Notes under the pieces: model-generated
The model's input: the letters and a program-made list of their open reading frames with translations, nothing else
The model's database searches: none
What the model was told of the DNA's origin: nothing
Translations under genes and position numbers: made by a program
Assembly (NCBI GenBank): GCA_003427395.1
Contig: BFEA01000031.1
Coordinates: 3,063,583-3,122,768, forward strand
Direction of reading: 5' to 3'
DNA length: 59,186 bases
DNA from: Chara braunii
Lineage: Eukaryota > Streptophyta > Charophyceae > Charales > Characeae
In this document: piece after piece, positions 21,549-30,006 of the stretch
How the letters are laid out: each line of letters begins with the position of its first letter
How positions within the stretch are numbered: position 1 is the stretch's first letter

Positions 21549-22356
21549 ATGCCAATGGCAGCCGGTAATGTAACACCCTTCAGAGTAATTGTTAGTATTT
21601 CCGCCCATTTTCCCTTCTTTCCTAAGCTTGGTTGGAAGCCTTGAAGCTCAAGGGTATGGCGCGGGAGATCTCCCTCGCGTCCTCACTTTGCTGCTTCGCA
21701 ACACAGCGCATGATTGGTTTAGGAAACACACGTGGGTAGACTAGAACACCTTTAAGCAAGCCTTCTTGGCTAGATTTGACACAGTTAGCGAAGATGCCGT
21801 TTGGGACGTGCTCAAGACTCAACCGCAAGGACCAGGGGAATTGCTGCCTGACTTCGTGGATCAATTTCAAACTACGTTAGACAAATTCGGGCGCAATGAA
21901 AAGTCCGCCCGAGATTTGTTCATCGATCATCTACAAAGTCCGACGTTAAAAGGTAAGTTGCAGAAAAAGGTTCCCCCTAAAACGCACCAATTATCCGCTA
22001 TCATCGCTAAGGCACTTAAGTTGGACCTGGCGGATACAAAAAAATATATCAGTCAGGGAGGCGAAGACATTACGAACACGATCCAAGATGTCACGGCGAA
22101 AAGACGATCATGGTTGCGAGTGGTGGAACGTTTCTACCCTCGGCCTGGTCATGACCTTCCCGCAGGGGCTGCCTCTGATATGCCGTCAGTCCTTTCCACC
22201 CCTCCTCAGTCCCTCTCAATAAATCAACAGGTAGCTACGGTTAAACCCAGAAGCTCCGAAGATTCTTCCCCAATAGCCATAACAAACATGCATCTAGCAC
22301 ATATGATTCATACAGCTACCACCAAACAATCAGAATGGATGAGCAACCTGGTCTAG
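21549..22356 (+). pseudogene. gag: gag capsid region (degenerate)
   Basis: Retrotransposon gag pattern: LTLLLRNTAHDWFRKHTWVD, then FKQAFLARFDTVSEDAVWDV and FVDQFQTTLDKFGRNEKSAR, the amphipathic helices typical of Ty3/gypsy capsid. The likely start is an ATG near 21549, but one frameshift lies between it and the capsid frame. In-frame TAGs occur at 21742-21744 and 22354-22356; the frame then continues directly into the nucleocapsid. Confidence 0.8.
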
Positions 22357-23736
22357 ATGCAGACGGCTCACATGGATCGAATGGAACAGATAATGAACAG
22401 ATTAGTTAAGCCCAACCCGACTTCTGCTCGACCCGCCCCTGCATCGTTCCCGCTTTTGCCTGCTCCGCCTGCACCCGGACATGCACAACAGTTCCCTCAC
22501 ACAACCAATCTGGCAGGGAAAATCGAGTGTTTCAACTGCAAACAGCCCGGACATTTCGCCAGGGACTGCCCGCAGCCGAAACGAAATCAACCCCCACCTG
22601 CTGCAGCCCCCGTAGCTCTGAATCAAGAACGAGTGGCCGCATTAATGGATACGGCCCGAAGTGAGGAGATCATCGCATACACCCCTGAGCTCCCTTCCCC
22701 CTCCATGACAGTTGCATCAACCTCTTCCTCCGACGCTGCTGACGTGGTCGATCCGCTCGAATACCTTCATCTCGCCGGAATGATCGGAGCAATCCGACCA
22801 GCTGAGGACGATCTTGAATGGGTCGAACGCGAATCTAACCCCGGACCACAGTTTCGGACGGGCAAAATCGATGTCCTAAGAACGCTTAAGCAACTGGACA
22901 TTCGTGTTCCGGTCCCGGTGGGGCACTTGCTCACCATATCCGAACCAGCGAATGACAAACTGTTGCAACAATGTCAGAAGAATCAAAAACGTTTTACGTA
23001 CCAGAGCATACAACGGATGCTGAAAAAGAAAAAGAAAGAAGGAGCAGAGGAAGTTGCATCGCCCGAACCCGAAGAAGGTGAACCCGAAGCAGTGCGAGTA
23101 GCTGCCATTTCGTTAGCAGAGAAAGATCACTTCGTGAGAGCTGGACCAGTGCTGTGGAAAAGTGTTGAATGTGATTGCGAGGTATGGGGCAAACCTTTTA
23201 ACGCCCTCATCGATACCGACTCCTCTTCGGTCGCCATTTCATTCGACACCGTGAAGAGAACAGGACGACTCAATTCGATTCTCCCTCAATCTGGCAAGGA
23301 CCAATACGTCTCTGCCGACGAGGAAGCAATGAATATTGTAGGAGTCATCGAGAATGTGGCCGTGAAAGTTGGACGACTACACGTCCTCGTTAACGCCTTA
23401 GTCATAGATGTGCACTCATATTCGGTATTGTTGGGACTGCCTTGGGCAATGGCGGTAGGTGCCCGCCTGCATTTCGATTCCAAACAATTGGTGCTCATGC
23501 AAACCGGAGGAAAGCCTCAGACGGTTCCGTTGCGGATTTCAACCCGGGCAGTAAAGAGGAATCCCAACCCTGCTCGGATAGGGATGATTCAAGGTCCCGA
23601 TCACGAGGAGTCTTCATCCACAGATGACATTAGTGGATTCGAAGAGCAGGAGTGCGAAGAAGAGATGCATAGCGAGAGCGAATGGAAACACTTGGTTGAC
23701 CTTTTCGAGCACAAACCCTCGAGGAGTTTCGCATGA
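22357..23736 (+). pseudogene. Nucleocapsid zinc knuckle and aspartic protease region
   Basis: In frame with the capsid after a TAG. Residues 58-71 form a CCHC zinc knuckle, CFNCKQPGHFARDC, in a Pro-rich region. The protease core lies around residues 280-375: FNALIDTDSSSVAISFDTV and, later, YSVLLGLPWAMAVG, matching retropepsin active-site and C-terminal motifs. The active site reads D-T-D where family members have D-T-G, a change expected to abolish activity. An acidic tail (residues 420-450) ends at a TGA (23734-23736), after which the reading frame shifts. Confidence 0.85.
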
Positions 23737-24144
23737 TCCCCAGAGCCGCCCGAACCTTCCATCCGGAAGACGGCACGGTCGCGCCTATGGAAACCCAGGT
23801 CAGTTCTTCGATCTTTCTCGGAGAACCCATTTTGCAAATATATGACCTGGCAGACGATTTGGAACCCCCTCGCACCTTGTACGAGGGAACACTTTCCCTT
23901 CGAGCACGCTATCAATAGGCGAAACAATATCTAGATGTTTCTGTTTCCCCTCCAAGATCACTGCTTACGGCAGGAACGGCCATCGCTCTTATTAAACAAG
24001 AAGTCGGAGGTCCTGTCGATGATGTGCCCGATCTAATGCAGGAAATGGTGGATCTAACGGGACTGACAGTGGAAGGAACCTCGGCTGATTCGGAAACTGA
24101 TGCTGAAGCTAAAGAGACAAAGATGATTAGCCCTGCTGAATCAG
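23737..24144 (+). pseudogene. pol linker between protease and RT (frame-broken)
   Basis: The frame starting at 23733 (AARTFHPEDGTVAPMETQ...ILQIYDLADDLE) carries on the polyprotein to a TAG at 23916-23918 and continues in frame as AKQYLDVSVSPPRSLLT up to about 24175. It then shifts into the RT frame. Acidic, Thr/Glu-rich linker with no catalytic motif seen. Confidence 0.6.
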
Positions 24145-25130
24145 ATGATCGCGACTGTGTTTTCTGTCCGTACTAGCAACTCTATTTTCTCTAGCGTCCA
24201 CACCCGACTTGATCGGCCTGCGGATTGGATCGATATGCCTCTTGAAATACCCGATCAACCAACCATCACTCTGCCCAATCACGTTCCCTTGGAATCCCGA
24301 CGATCGCTAATTAGCGTCTTGAATGGGTACGTGGAGGTATTGAGTGTGCGCGATAATGATATTGGGCTGTCTAATGTGATCGAGCATGCCATCCTAACGG
24401 GGGATCACCCACCCATTAGCTGCGTTCCTTATCGATACTCGCCAGCCCAACGGGCGGCCGCGTTTCAGCGGATTAAGGAATTTGAAGCTAATGGATGGAT
24501 CGAACCCGCAATAGGACCTTGGTCGTTTCCTGTGGTAATAGTGCCCAAAAAGGCCGGAGGGATTCACATATGCATTGATTATCGAAAGCTGAATGATATC
24601 ACGATCAAAGATGTGTATCCACTTCCCCGGATTGATGAGTTGTTGGATGCAATTGGGAGTGCTCGTTTTTTCAGTAAGTTTGATGTCCGACATGGGTTTC
24701 ATCACCTTCTTGTTCGAGAGGAGGATCGTCCGAAAACGGCGTTTGTGCTGCTCGAAGGTACCTGACCATGGGATCGGTGTCCGATGGGCAGCTGCAATGC
24801 TCCCGCAACCTTCCAGCGAGCCATGAATATGGTTTCCAGAACTTTGTGCGGAAGACACGGCTGACCCAGAGCATTATCAATTATTGTGTGATCGTGTACA
24901 TGGATGATATTCTGGTGTATTCAAGTTCCTACGAGGGACACGTGCAGCACATCGAGTGGACGCTGCACGCTTTGAAAGATGCTGGTTTCAAGGTGGCGCT
25001 CGAGAAATTTCAGTTCTTTCTCACCACCATTTCCTTTCTGGGACACGTGGTGACAGACTAGGGACTCAGACCGGAACCGCAAAAGGTGGCAGCCGTGAGA
25101 GACGCACCTGTGCCCACGACTATCACTCAA
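24145..25130 (+). pseudogene. pol: Reverse transcriptase domain
   Basis: Ty3/gypsy RT motifs in order: PYRYSPAQRAAAFQRIKEFE, WSFPVVIVPKKAGG, CIDYRKLNDITIKDVYPLPR, SARFFSKFDVRHGFHHLLV (first catalytic Asp), NAPATFQRAMN, and YMDDILVYS (24897-24908 for YMDD, the catalytic pair). FLGHVV follows. There is a TGA at 24763-24765, a frameshifted stretch to about 24880 and a TAG at 25059-25061. The catalytic residues are still present but the frame is not. Confidence 0.9.
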
Positions 25131-25799
25131 GTTTGCGCCTTTTTGGACCTGGCCTCGTACTACCGAAGGTTTATCAAGGGCTTCACGGCTATTGTGGGTC
25201 CCCTCACGAATCTGCTGAAAAAGGATCAGTCGTTGATCTGGACGCCAGAGTGTGACCAGGCGTTCTCGAAACTCAAGGCAACCCTTATTTCGGCTCCGGT
25301 CCTTATAAGACCGGATCCTGCGAAGCCTTTTGTCCTCATCACAGACTGGCAGCCAGAGGCAATCTCAGCGATCTTGGCTCAGGTGGGACCCGACGGACTC
25401 GAATGCGTGGTGGAGTATGCGTCTAAGTCGGTGCCTGCTTGCAAGCGTAATTACGCTGCCCCGACAGGGGAATGCTATGCAACTCTGTGGGGGAGCAGCC
25501 ACTTTTGAGCCTATCTGTACGGGCGGAAATTCACACTGGTTACCGATCATGATCCACTATTAGCCCTGAAGAAGTCTAAGGATTACTCGGGCATGATCGG
25601 GAGATGGGCGACAGTGCTGCAGAGCATGGACTTTGACATTCGTCATCGGAAGCACGAGAGGCACGAGAATGCTGAGGGGTTGACACGACTGCACCGACCC
25701 GAGAAGGTCCTCAAGAGCGAAGAAGTGATTCCGTCGAACGAGCCGAAGGAGAAGAACGGACCGCGATACAGACAAGTGGAAATTCTGTCGAAGGAGTGA
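25131..25799 (+). pseudogene. pol: RNase H domain
   Basis: After the thumb (AFLDLASYYRRFIKGFTAIV, TNLLKKDQSLIWTPECDQAF) comes the gypsy RNase H: KPFVLITDWQPEAISAILAQ (catalytic Asp), EYASKSVPACKRNYA, GECYATLW (catalytic Glu) and TLVTDHDPLLAL (catalytic Asp). A TGA at 25506-25508 interrupts SSHF*AYLYG, where an Arg (CGA) is common in the family. The frame ends with TGA at 25797-25799, but the next 55 codons are open in the same frame. Confidence 0.85.
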
Positions 25800-25865
25800 G
25801 TGACACGTAGCTTCACTCTGCCCTCTCTGCAGCCCTGCTCACTCTCTTTCTCCTCCTCTATCATC

Positions 25866-26203
25866 ATGGCTACTCCACCTGTCTCCGCAACCCCTTCTTC
25901 CCCTGCTGAGTCCGGCCCTCTCGCCTCATCGACTTTCTTCGCCACCCTTCCCGATAAATTTTGCTAATTTTGTACGTGTATTACAGGGGATATGGGGTGA
26001 AATACCATCCCTATGAGACTGGATTCGTTGAGTGGGTAAACTGCGCCACGTGCGTCAATCGTGCACACGGTGCATGTGTTCGATATCGAACAAGTAACAG
26101 GGAATGGAAATGCCCTTTGTGTAGGACGGAGAAACTGCCTACTGAGGTTCGATTCGAGGCTGCCCGTACGGACGACCCTGAATACGACGAGAAATACCAC
26201 TGA
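25866..26203 (+). pseudogene. PHD-like zinc finger between RNase H and integrase
   Basis: A leader MATPPVSATPSSPAESGPLA (25866 on) ends in FC*FCTC; after a one-frame shift the sequence reads FVEWVNCATC-VNRAHGAC-then WKCPLC. The spacing C-x2-C, H-x2-C, C-x2-C preceded by Trp before the first pair and before the last is that of a PHD finger, whose first Cys pair would be the frame-shifted CTC/FC group. PHD fingers bind histone H3 tails, so a targeting role for integration is possible (inference). A TGA at 26201-26203 separates it from the integrase in the same frame. It could also be an unrelated zinc finger. Confidence 0.6.
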
Positions 26204-27352
26204 GCGGAGGTCTGGACGGACAAAATCCTATTGGCTAAGCTGGCTGGGTTACCTTTGGATCATCTCACCAAGCACGACAGACGTCGGGCTACCGAGAGAT
26301 CTCGGGATTATCGATGGATCAACGGTCACCTAGAAAAGCGTAAAACTGACGGATCGGGTTTATGGTTGACGGTTCCTCATCCGTTCCAGAGATATGATTG
26401 GACCCGATCTGCTCATGAAGAACAGGCTGCTCACTTCGCGATACATGTCACGGAGGCAACTATAGATCAGAATCGATGGTTCTGGTGAATCTGGTCTAAT
26501 ATACGGGACGATGTCAAATATGTAGTTGCCAACTGTCTGGTCTGTGCCGCCGATCGCGCCCCAATACGGGGACCAAACTCGATAGTACCGACAGAAGTAG
26601 AGCACCCTTTCCAGCGAGTCAGTATGGACACGACAGATATCGACGTGCCACCTGGCCCAAACCGTTGGGAATATTTCATTCGTTTAGTTTTAATAGATCA
26701 TTTTTCCAAATACATCGAAGTATACCCCTGCAAGACCCTTAAGGCCGCAGAGATAGCCACGTACATCGATCGGTTTCTCTATACTCACCTAGATACAGAG
26801 GAAATTCTAACCGATAATGGGTCTGATTTTAAAGGTGGGGTAGAGGAATTACTCGCACGAAGAGGCATTACGCTTTGACTTACGGCACCCCACGTTTCCC
26901 AGTCCAACGGGTTGACCGAAAATGCCAATCGAATGATTAAGACCGCCCTCCGTAGAAATCTAGCGGCGCGTGACACGTGTCCCTGGCCCGAGATCGTATA
27001 CCAAATCGTCGGAATTCACCAGGCCACCCCTCATGAATCCACGGGGTTTACCCCCTTCCAGCTTCGAACCAATAGCCTCCCATGCGTCGATTTCCGGGGC
27101 AACTCGGAAATTGCCAAAGCGGGGGGTAGAGACACGCGTGCCGCCCTTAAGGCCAAAGCCAAAAGGTATGCCGATTTAATGGAACGGGCCGTTCCGAAGC
27201 CAGCCCGAAAAAGACAGAAAATGATTGATCTAGCCCACGGAAGACAAGTCCGTAGCTACGAGGCCCGAAATGGAAGGTACGTAAATGTGCACGCAACCGC
27301 AAATCGCTCCCAAGTTTTCTGGTTGTTTTCGCGTTGTCGAGCTCGGACCTAA
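26204..27352 (+). pseudogene. pol: Integrase: zinc-binding and catalytic core
   Basis: One frame from 26204 to 27352 broken by TGA at 26486-26488 and 26876-26878. The N-terminal HHCC domain reads HFAIHVTEATIDQNRWFW and later NCLVCAADRAP. The catalytic core has VSMDTTDIDVPP (first Asp), ILTDNGSDF (second Asp) and SNGLTENANRMIK (Glu), the D,D-35-E arrangement. The following CPWPEIVYQIVGIHQATPHE block is usual in gypsy integrases. The catalytic residues remain, but the stops make it inactive. Confidence 0.9.
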
Positions 27353-27566
27353 CGGTGCCAACATGGTGCGCATCGCGCCCGAGGCAAGCGCCAACCATAG
27401 CTCTGTCCCCATCGTCCGCCATACTTCCTACATCCGTCCACTCCCTCCCTCCGATCTCCCTCCATCTCCCTCATCTGCAGACGAAGAGGACGAAGACGAT
27501 CTAGCTCCCGCTCCGCTCTCTCCCTCCTGCTCCCCTGCTTCATCTTCTCCCCCGTCCTCGCCATGA
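27285..27566 (+). pseudogene. Integrase C-terminal GPY/F-like module
   Basis: In another frame than the core: PKFSGCFRVVELGPNGANMV, then VRHTSYIRPLPPSDLPPSP. This fits the GPY/F module (K-F-x-G-P-F...V-x-x-x-S-x-L-R-P) with GPF changed to GCF. The tail is acidic and Pro/Ser-rich, ending at TGA 27564-27566. No chromodomain is visible. Confidence 0.75.
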
Positions 27567-28038
27567 GTTTCATCACGGAGCGAGCTCTTGGCAATCATCT
27601 GCTGCAGCCACATGGCTACATCTCCGAGATCCGGCAAGTTCGTCATCCGCGGCTCAGTCTTGATCTGCGAAGGGTAGCGCAGTTTTTCTGCGTCGAGGGA
27701 GTGTGTGCTGCTGCTGCGTTCCGATTCGCTGGGAGTCAGCAGGCGGTAGTATTGGCAGAGGTGGTGACTCTTCATCGATGAGTGGCTCCAGGGACGAGCC
27801 ACGTCACTACGGTCGCTGCCTTGAGCGGTGATATCAGCACGATCAGCCCCTTGCGGCATACGACGATCTTGACCTCCTTGCAAGAGTGGGCGCAGTAGTT
27901 GTCGACTGATTGGCATCACGGTCTCGCGCGTCCAGGTTACAATCTGTTCCTGACATCCGGGACGGACTTTGACGTCCGCACTTCTCCGCGCGAGCCGGCA
28001 ATCGCGCTCCCCACCCTCATCCCCTTTCAACGCCCCCA
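27567..28038. other. Spacer between pol and accessory ORFs
   Basis: No sense frame with a motif. A 203-codon frame is open on the minus strand from 28039 down to 27428, without an ATG near its start and ending opposite the integrase tail; its poly-Ser and acidic stretches mirror the sense composition. Antisense ORFs in this position exist in some plant gypsy elements (Grande), but I see no reason to call this one coding. Confidence 0.4.
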
Positions 28039-29106
28039 ATGAACCGTGCCGCTCCCCTTGCTCCTCTCTCCACCTTCGGTCTCCCCTCTTTTTTCCCCAC
28101 CTTCTGGCAATCCGATCTCCATCCTCGCCTTTCTTTCTCCCTCCAGCCTCTCGCCGTTCCGCTCCTCGATCCTGGACATTGGCGGTTGTGGCGCGAAACC
28201 TTTGTCGATTTGTCTGTGTGCTTGGCCCGAGTGCAGGTGACGTGGACGCGGACCAGTGAGCAGACTGCGTGCATCGAGTACCTGGAGCTGCTGATCATCC
28301 AGGCCTGGAGAACGGATGTGGAAGGTGATCTTCTCGGTTTCGTCTTCGGATCGGTGCGGCCAGGCCATCGCCAGCCTATCGTTCAAGAACTCATCGTCCC
28401 GATCGTGCAATTAGCTGACGATCTCCTCCTCGACATCGTATCGCAAAGTGACGATAGTCCCGCCTCGCATGTCATCACGAGGGCGTTAACACCGTATCTT
28501 CAGTGGACTGCTTGCTTGGAGGAACCCGGGAGTGACAGCACCTTGCCATCACGACAGGAGTACTTGAAGCCGTACGAAATCATTGATCGCGCCTTCTATC
28601 CGAGGGAGCCTGAGGAGGTGTTTCATGGAAAAGAAGAAGCCACAAAAGAAGAAGGCGACGCCGACGAAGAAACGTCGGAAGAAGGAAGCTATAGTGAGTT
28701 CAGCGAAGGAGAGAAGAGTGAGGAGGAGGAGGAGCTAGAAGAAGAAGAACAAGACGGAGAGGAGGGAACCGGATCGGAGTGGGAGGACTTGCCTGAGGAA
28801 GCGGCACGTACAGGTACGGAAGCGGAAGATCCCGAAGCGGCACGTAGAAGGGAAGAAATCGCTTCCGGGAAAAAACAGCTGGAGATCGCCAGCGGGGCGA
28901 GCCTGTGCATCAACGACGACCCAACCAGGGATCCAGAGGCCCCCGAGCCCGAAGATGGCGGATCAGTAACCGCGGCTCCGAGCACATCACGACGGAGACG
29001 GAGCCGATCCCCCTCCCCCTCCACCCCAACCCGTCCCCCAGTTCGTCCACGCACCGATGCGGGGAATCGGCCTTCGTCCCCGGTCGTTATCCCGCCGTCC
29101 CCTTGA
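28039..29106 (+). CDS. Accessory ORF A of gypsy element, unknown function
   Basis: 355 codons from ATG, intact although gag-pol is broken. The N-terminal half looks globular (GHWRLWRETFVDLSVCLARV, YLELLIIQAWRTDVEGDLLG, IVQELIVPIVQLADDLLLDI). The middle (about residues 195-280) is strongly acidic (Glu/Asp runs), and the C-terminus has an RRRRSRSPSPS stretch then Pro-rich sequence, as in nuclear proteins. No signal peptide or membrane segment, so it is not an obvious envelope. It sits in the env position, after integrase and before ORF B, and overlaps ORF B by 50 bases. Function unknown. Confidence 0.6.
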   Translation: MNRAAPLAPLSTFGLPSFFPTFWQSDLHPRLSFSLQPLAVPLLDPGHWRLWRETFVDLSVCLARVQVTWTRTSEQTACIEYLELLIIQAWRTDVEGDLLGFVFGSVRPGHRQPIVQELIVPIVQLADDLLLDIVSQSDDSPASHVITRALTPYLQWTACLEEPGSDSTLPSRQEYLKPYEIIDRAFYPREPEEVFHGKEEATKEEGDADEETSEEGSYSEFSEGEKSEEEEELEEEEQDGEEGTGSEWEDLPEEAARTGTEAEDPEAARRREEIASGKKQLEIASGASLCINDDPTRDPEAPEPEDGGSVTAAPSTSRRRRSRSPSPSTPTRPPVRPRTDAGNRPSSPVVIPPSP

Positions 29107-29584
29107 TTACCTCACCCTTTGCCAAATCTCTACCCCCGTCACCTTCCCTCGCAACCCCTTCCCTCCCAACACTTTCAAGCACTTTTATTCCACCCGTCTC
29201 ACCGTCACCGTCCATCCCAACCCCTCCCTCCAAGCCGCGAACCCCACGTTCTGTCTACACGTCCTTCTGTTCAATGCAGCGTGGCAACAAAGTAACGCAG
29301 TAGAAGTCTACTGTGTAATCACCGAGACCATCCCCGCGTGTCGCCATCACGAGCAGTTTCGCGCGGCACTCTTCCGCACCTTCTTCACCCTCTACCCTGA
29401 CTACCTCGCCTCCCTGTCCCACAACGGCGATCTGTTTCCCCGCTTTCACTGGATCATCCGCTACGAAGAGCCCCCGATCACGGAGGAAGGGATGAACCGA
29501 TACTTACCCCCACTACCCCTCAACCCTCCCCGTCGACACCCCTCCATGTATAATGTCTACTTCCCCATCCCCACACGGCGTTGA
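29057..29584 (+). CDS. Accessory ORF B of gypsy element, unknown function
   Basis: 175 codons, ATG at 29057 inside the end of ORF A in another frame. Sequence includes FKHFYSTRLTVTVHPNPSLQ, FCLHVLLFNAAWQQSNAVEV and HWIIRYEEPPITEEGMNRYL, which look like a folded domain rather than low complexity. Alternatively A and B are one protein split by a frameshift in this copy. No family recognised; no membrane segment. Confidence 0.55.
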   Translation: MRGIGLRPRSLSRRPLDYLTLCQISTPVTFPRNPFPPNTFKHFYSTRLTVTVHPNPSLQAANPTFCLHVLLFNAAWQQSNAVEVYCVITETIPACRHHEQFRAALFRTFFTLYPDYLASLSHNGDLFPRFHWIIRYEEPPITEEGMNRYLPPLPLNPPRRHPSMYNVYFPIPTRR

Positions 29585-30006
29585 AACCCGTCACGTGTCC
29601 CCGAGCAGTACGAATCAACAGTTTTCACGAAGATCACGCCATTGACGATGACGTCAACTTATACTCTGATTCGACCGATTGCGCTAGACTGGAGGTGTAG
29701 AGCACACGGAGATCTGATGGACCATGATGGTGCCACTTGGACGATCTTCGAAGTTCGAAGGACAGGGGGTTGCATATGACAGGGCTGCCGAGAGTGGGAT
29801 ATGAAACCGCACGAGCCGACATGATCCGCAACGATCTTGCCATGGATGTTGCCGCCAGCTCATCATGCTGATCCAAGCTCCTATTTCGTCCTGCTTCTTC
29901 GTTCCTTGTACTTCTTCCGGTTTCTTCGTCCCCTCGTATTCCCTTTGTTCGAGCTCTCATGCAATCAGGAGATTGCATAATTTTGGAACCCCCTTCGCGT
30001 CACATA
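29585..30006 (+). other. Untranslated tail of the gypsy element
   Basis: Non-coding stretch between ORF B and the 3' LTR. It contains a perfect 8-bp inverted repeat ATGCAATC/GATTGCAT around AGGA at 29959-29978. I could not find a convincing polypurine tract immediately before the LTR; the bases there are mixed (TTTTGGAACCCCCTTCGCG). Confidence 0.5.

Noticed and set aside
26201-26878. In-frame TGAs in integrase read as recoded codons
   Set aside because: The same element has TAGs, frameshifts and a mutated protease site, so ordinary decay explains them.
27428-28039. 203-codon antisense ORF in the gypsy element
   Set aside because: No ATG near its start, low-complexity mirror of the sense strand, and it overlaps the integrase tail; kept only as a remark.
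28039-29106. Envelope gene of an endogenous retrovirus
   Set aside because: No signal peptide, membrane helix, cleavage site or glycoprotein-like Cys pattern is visible.
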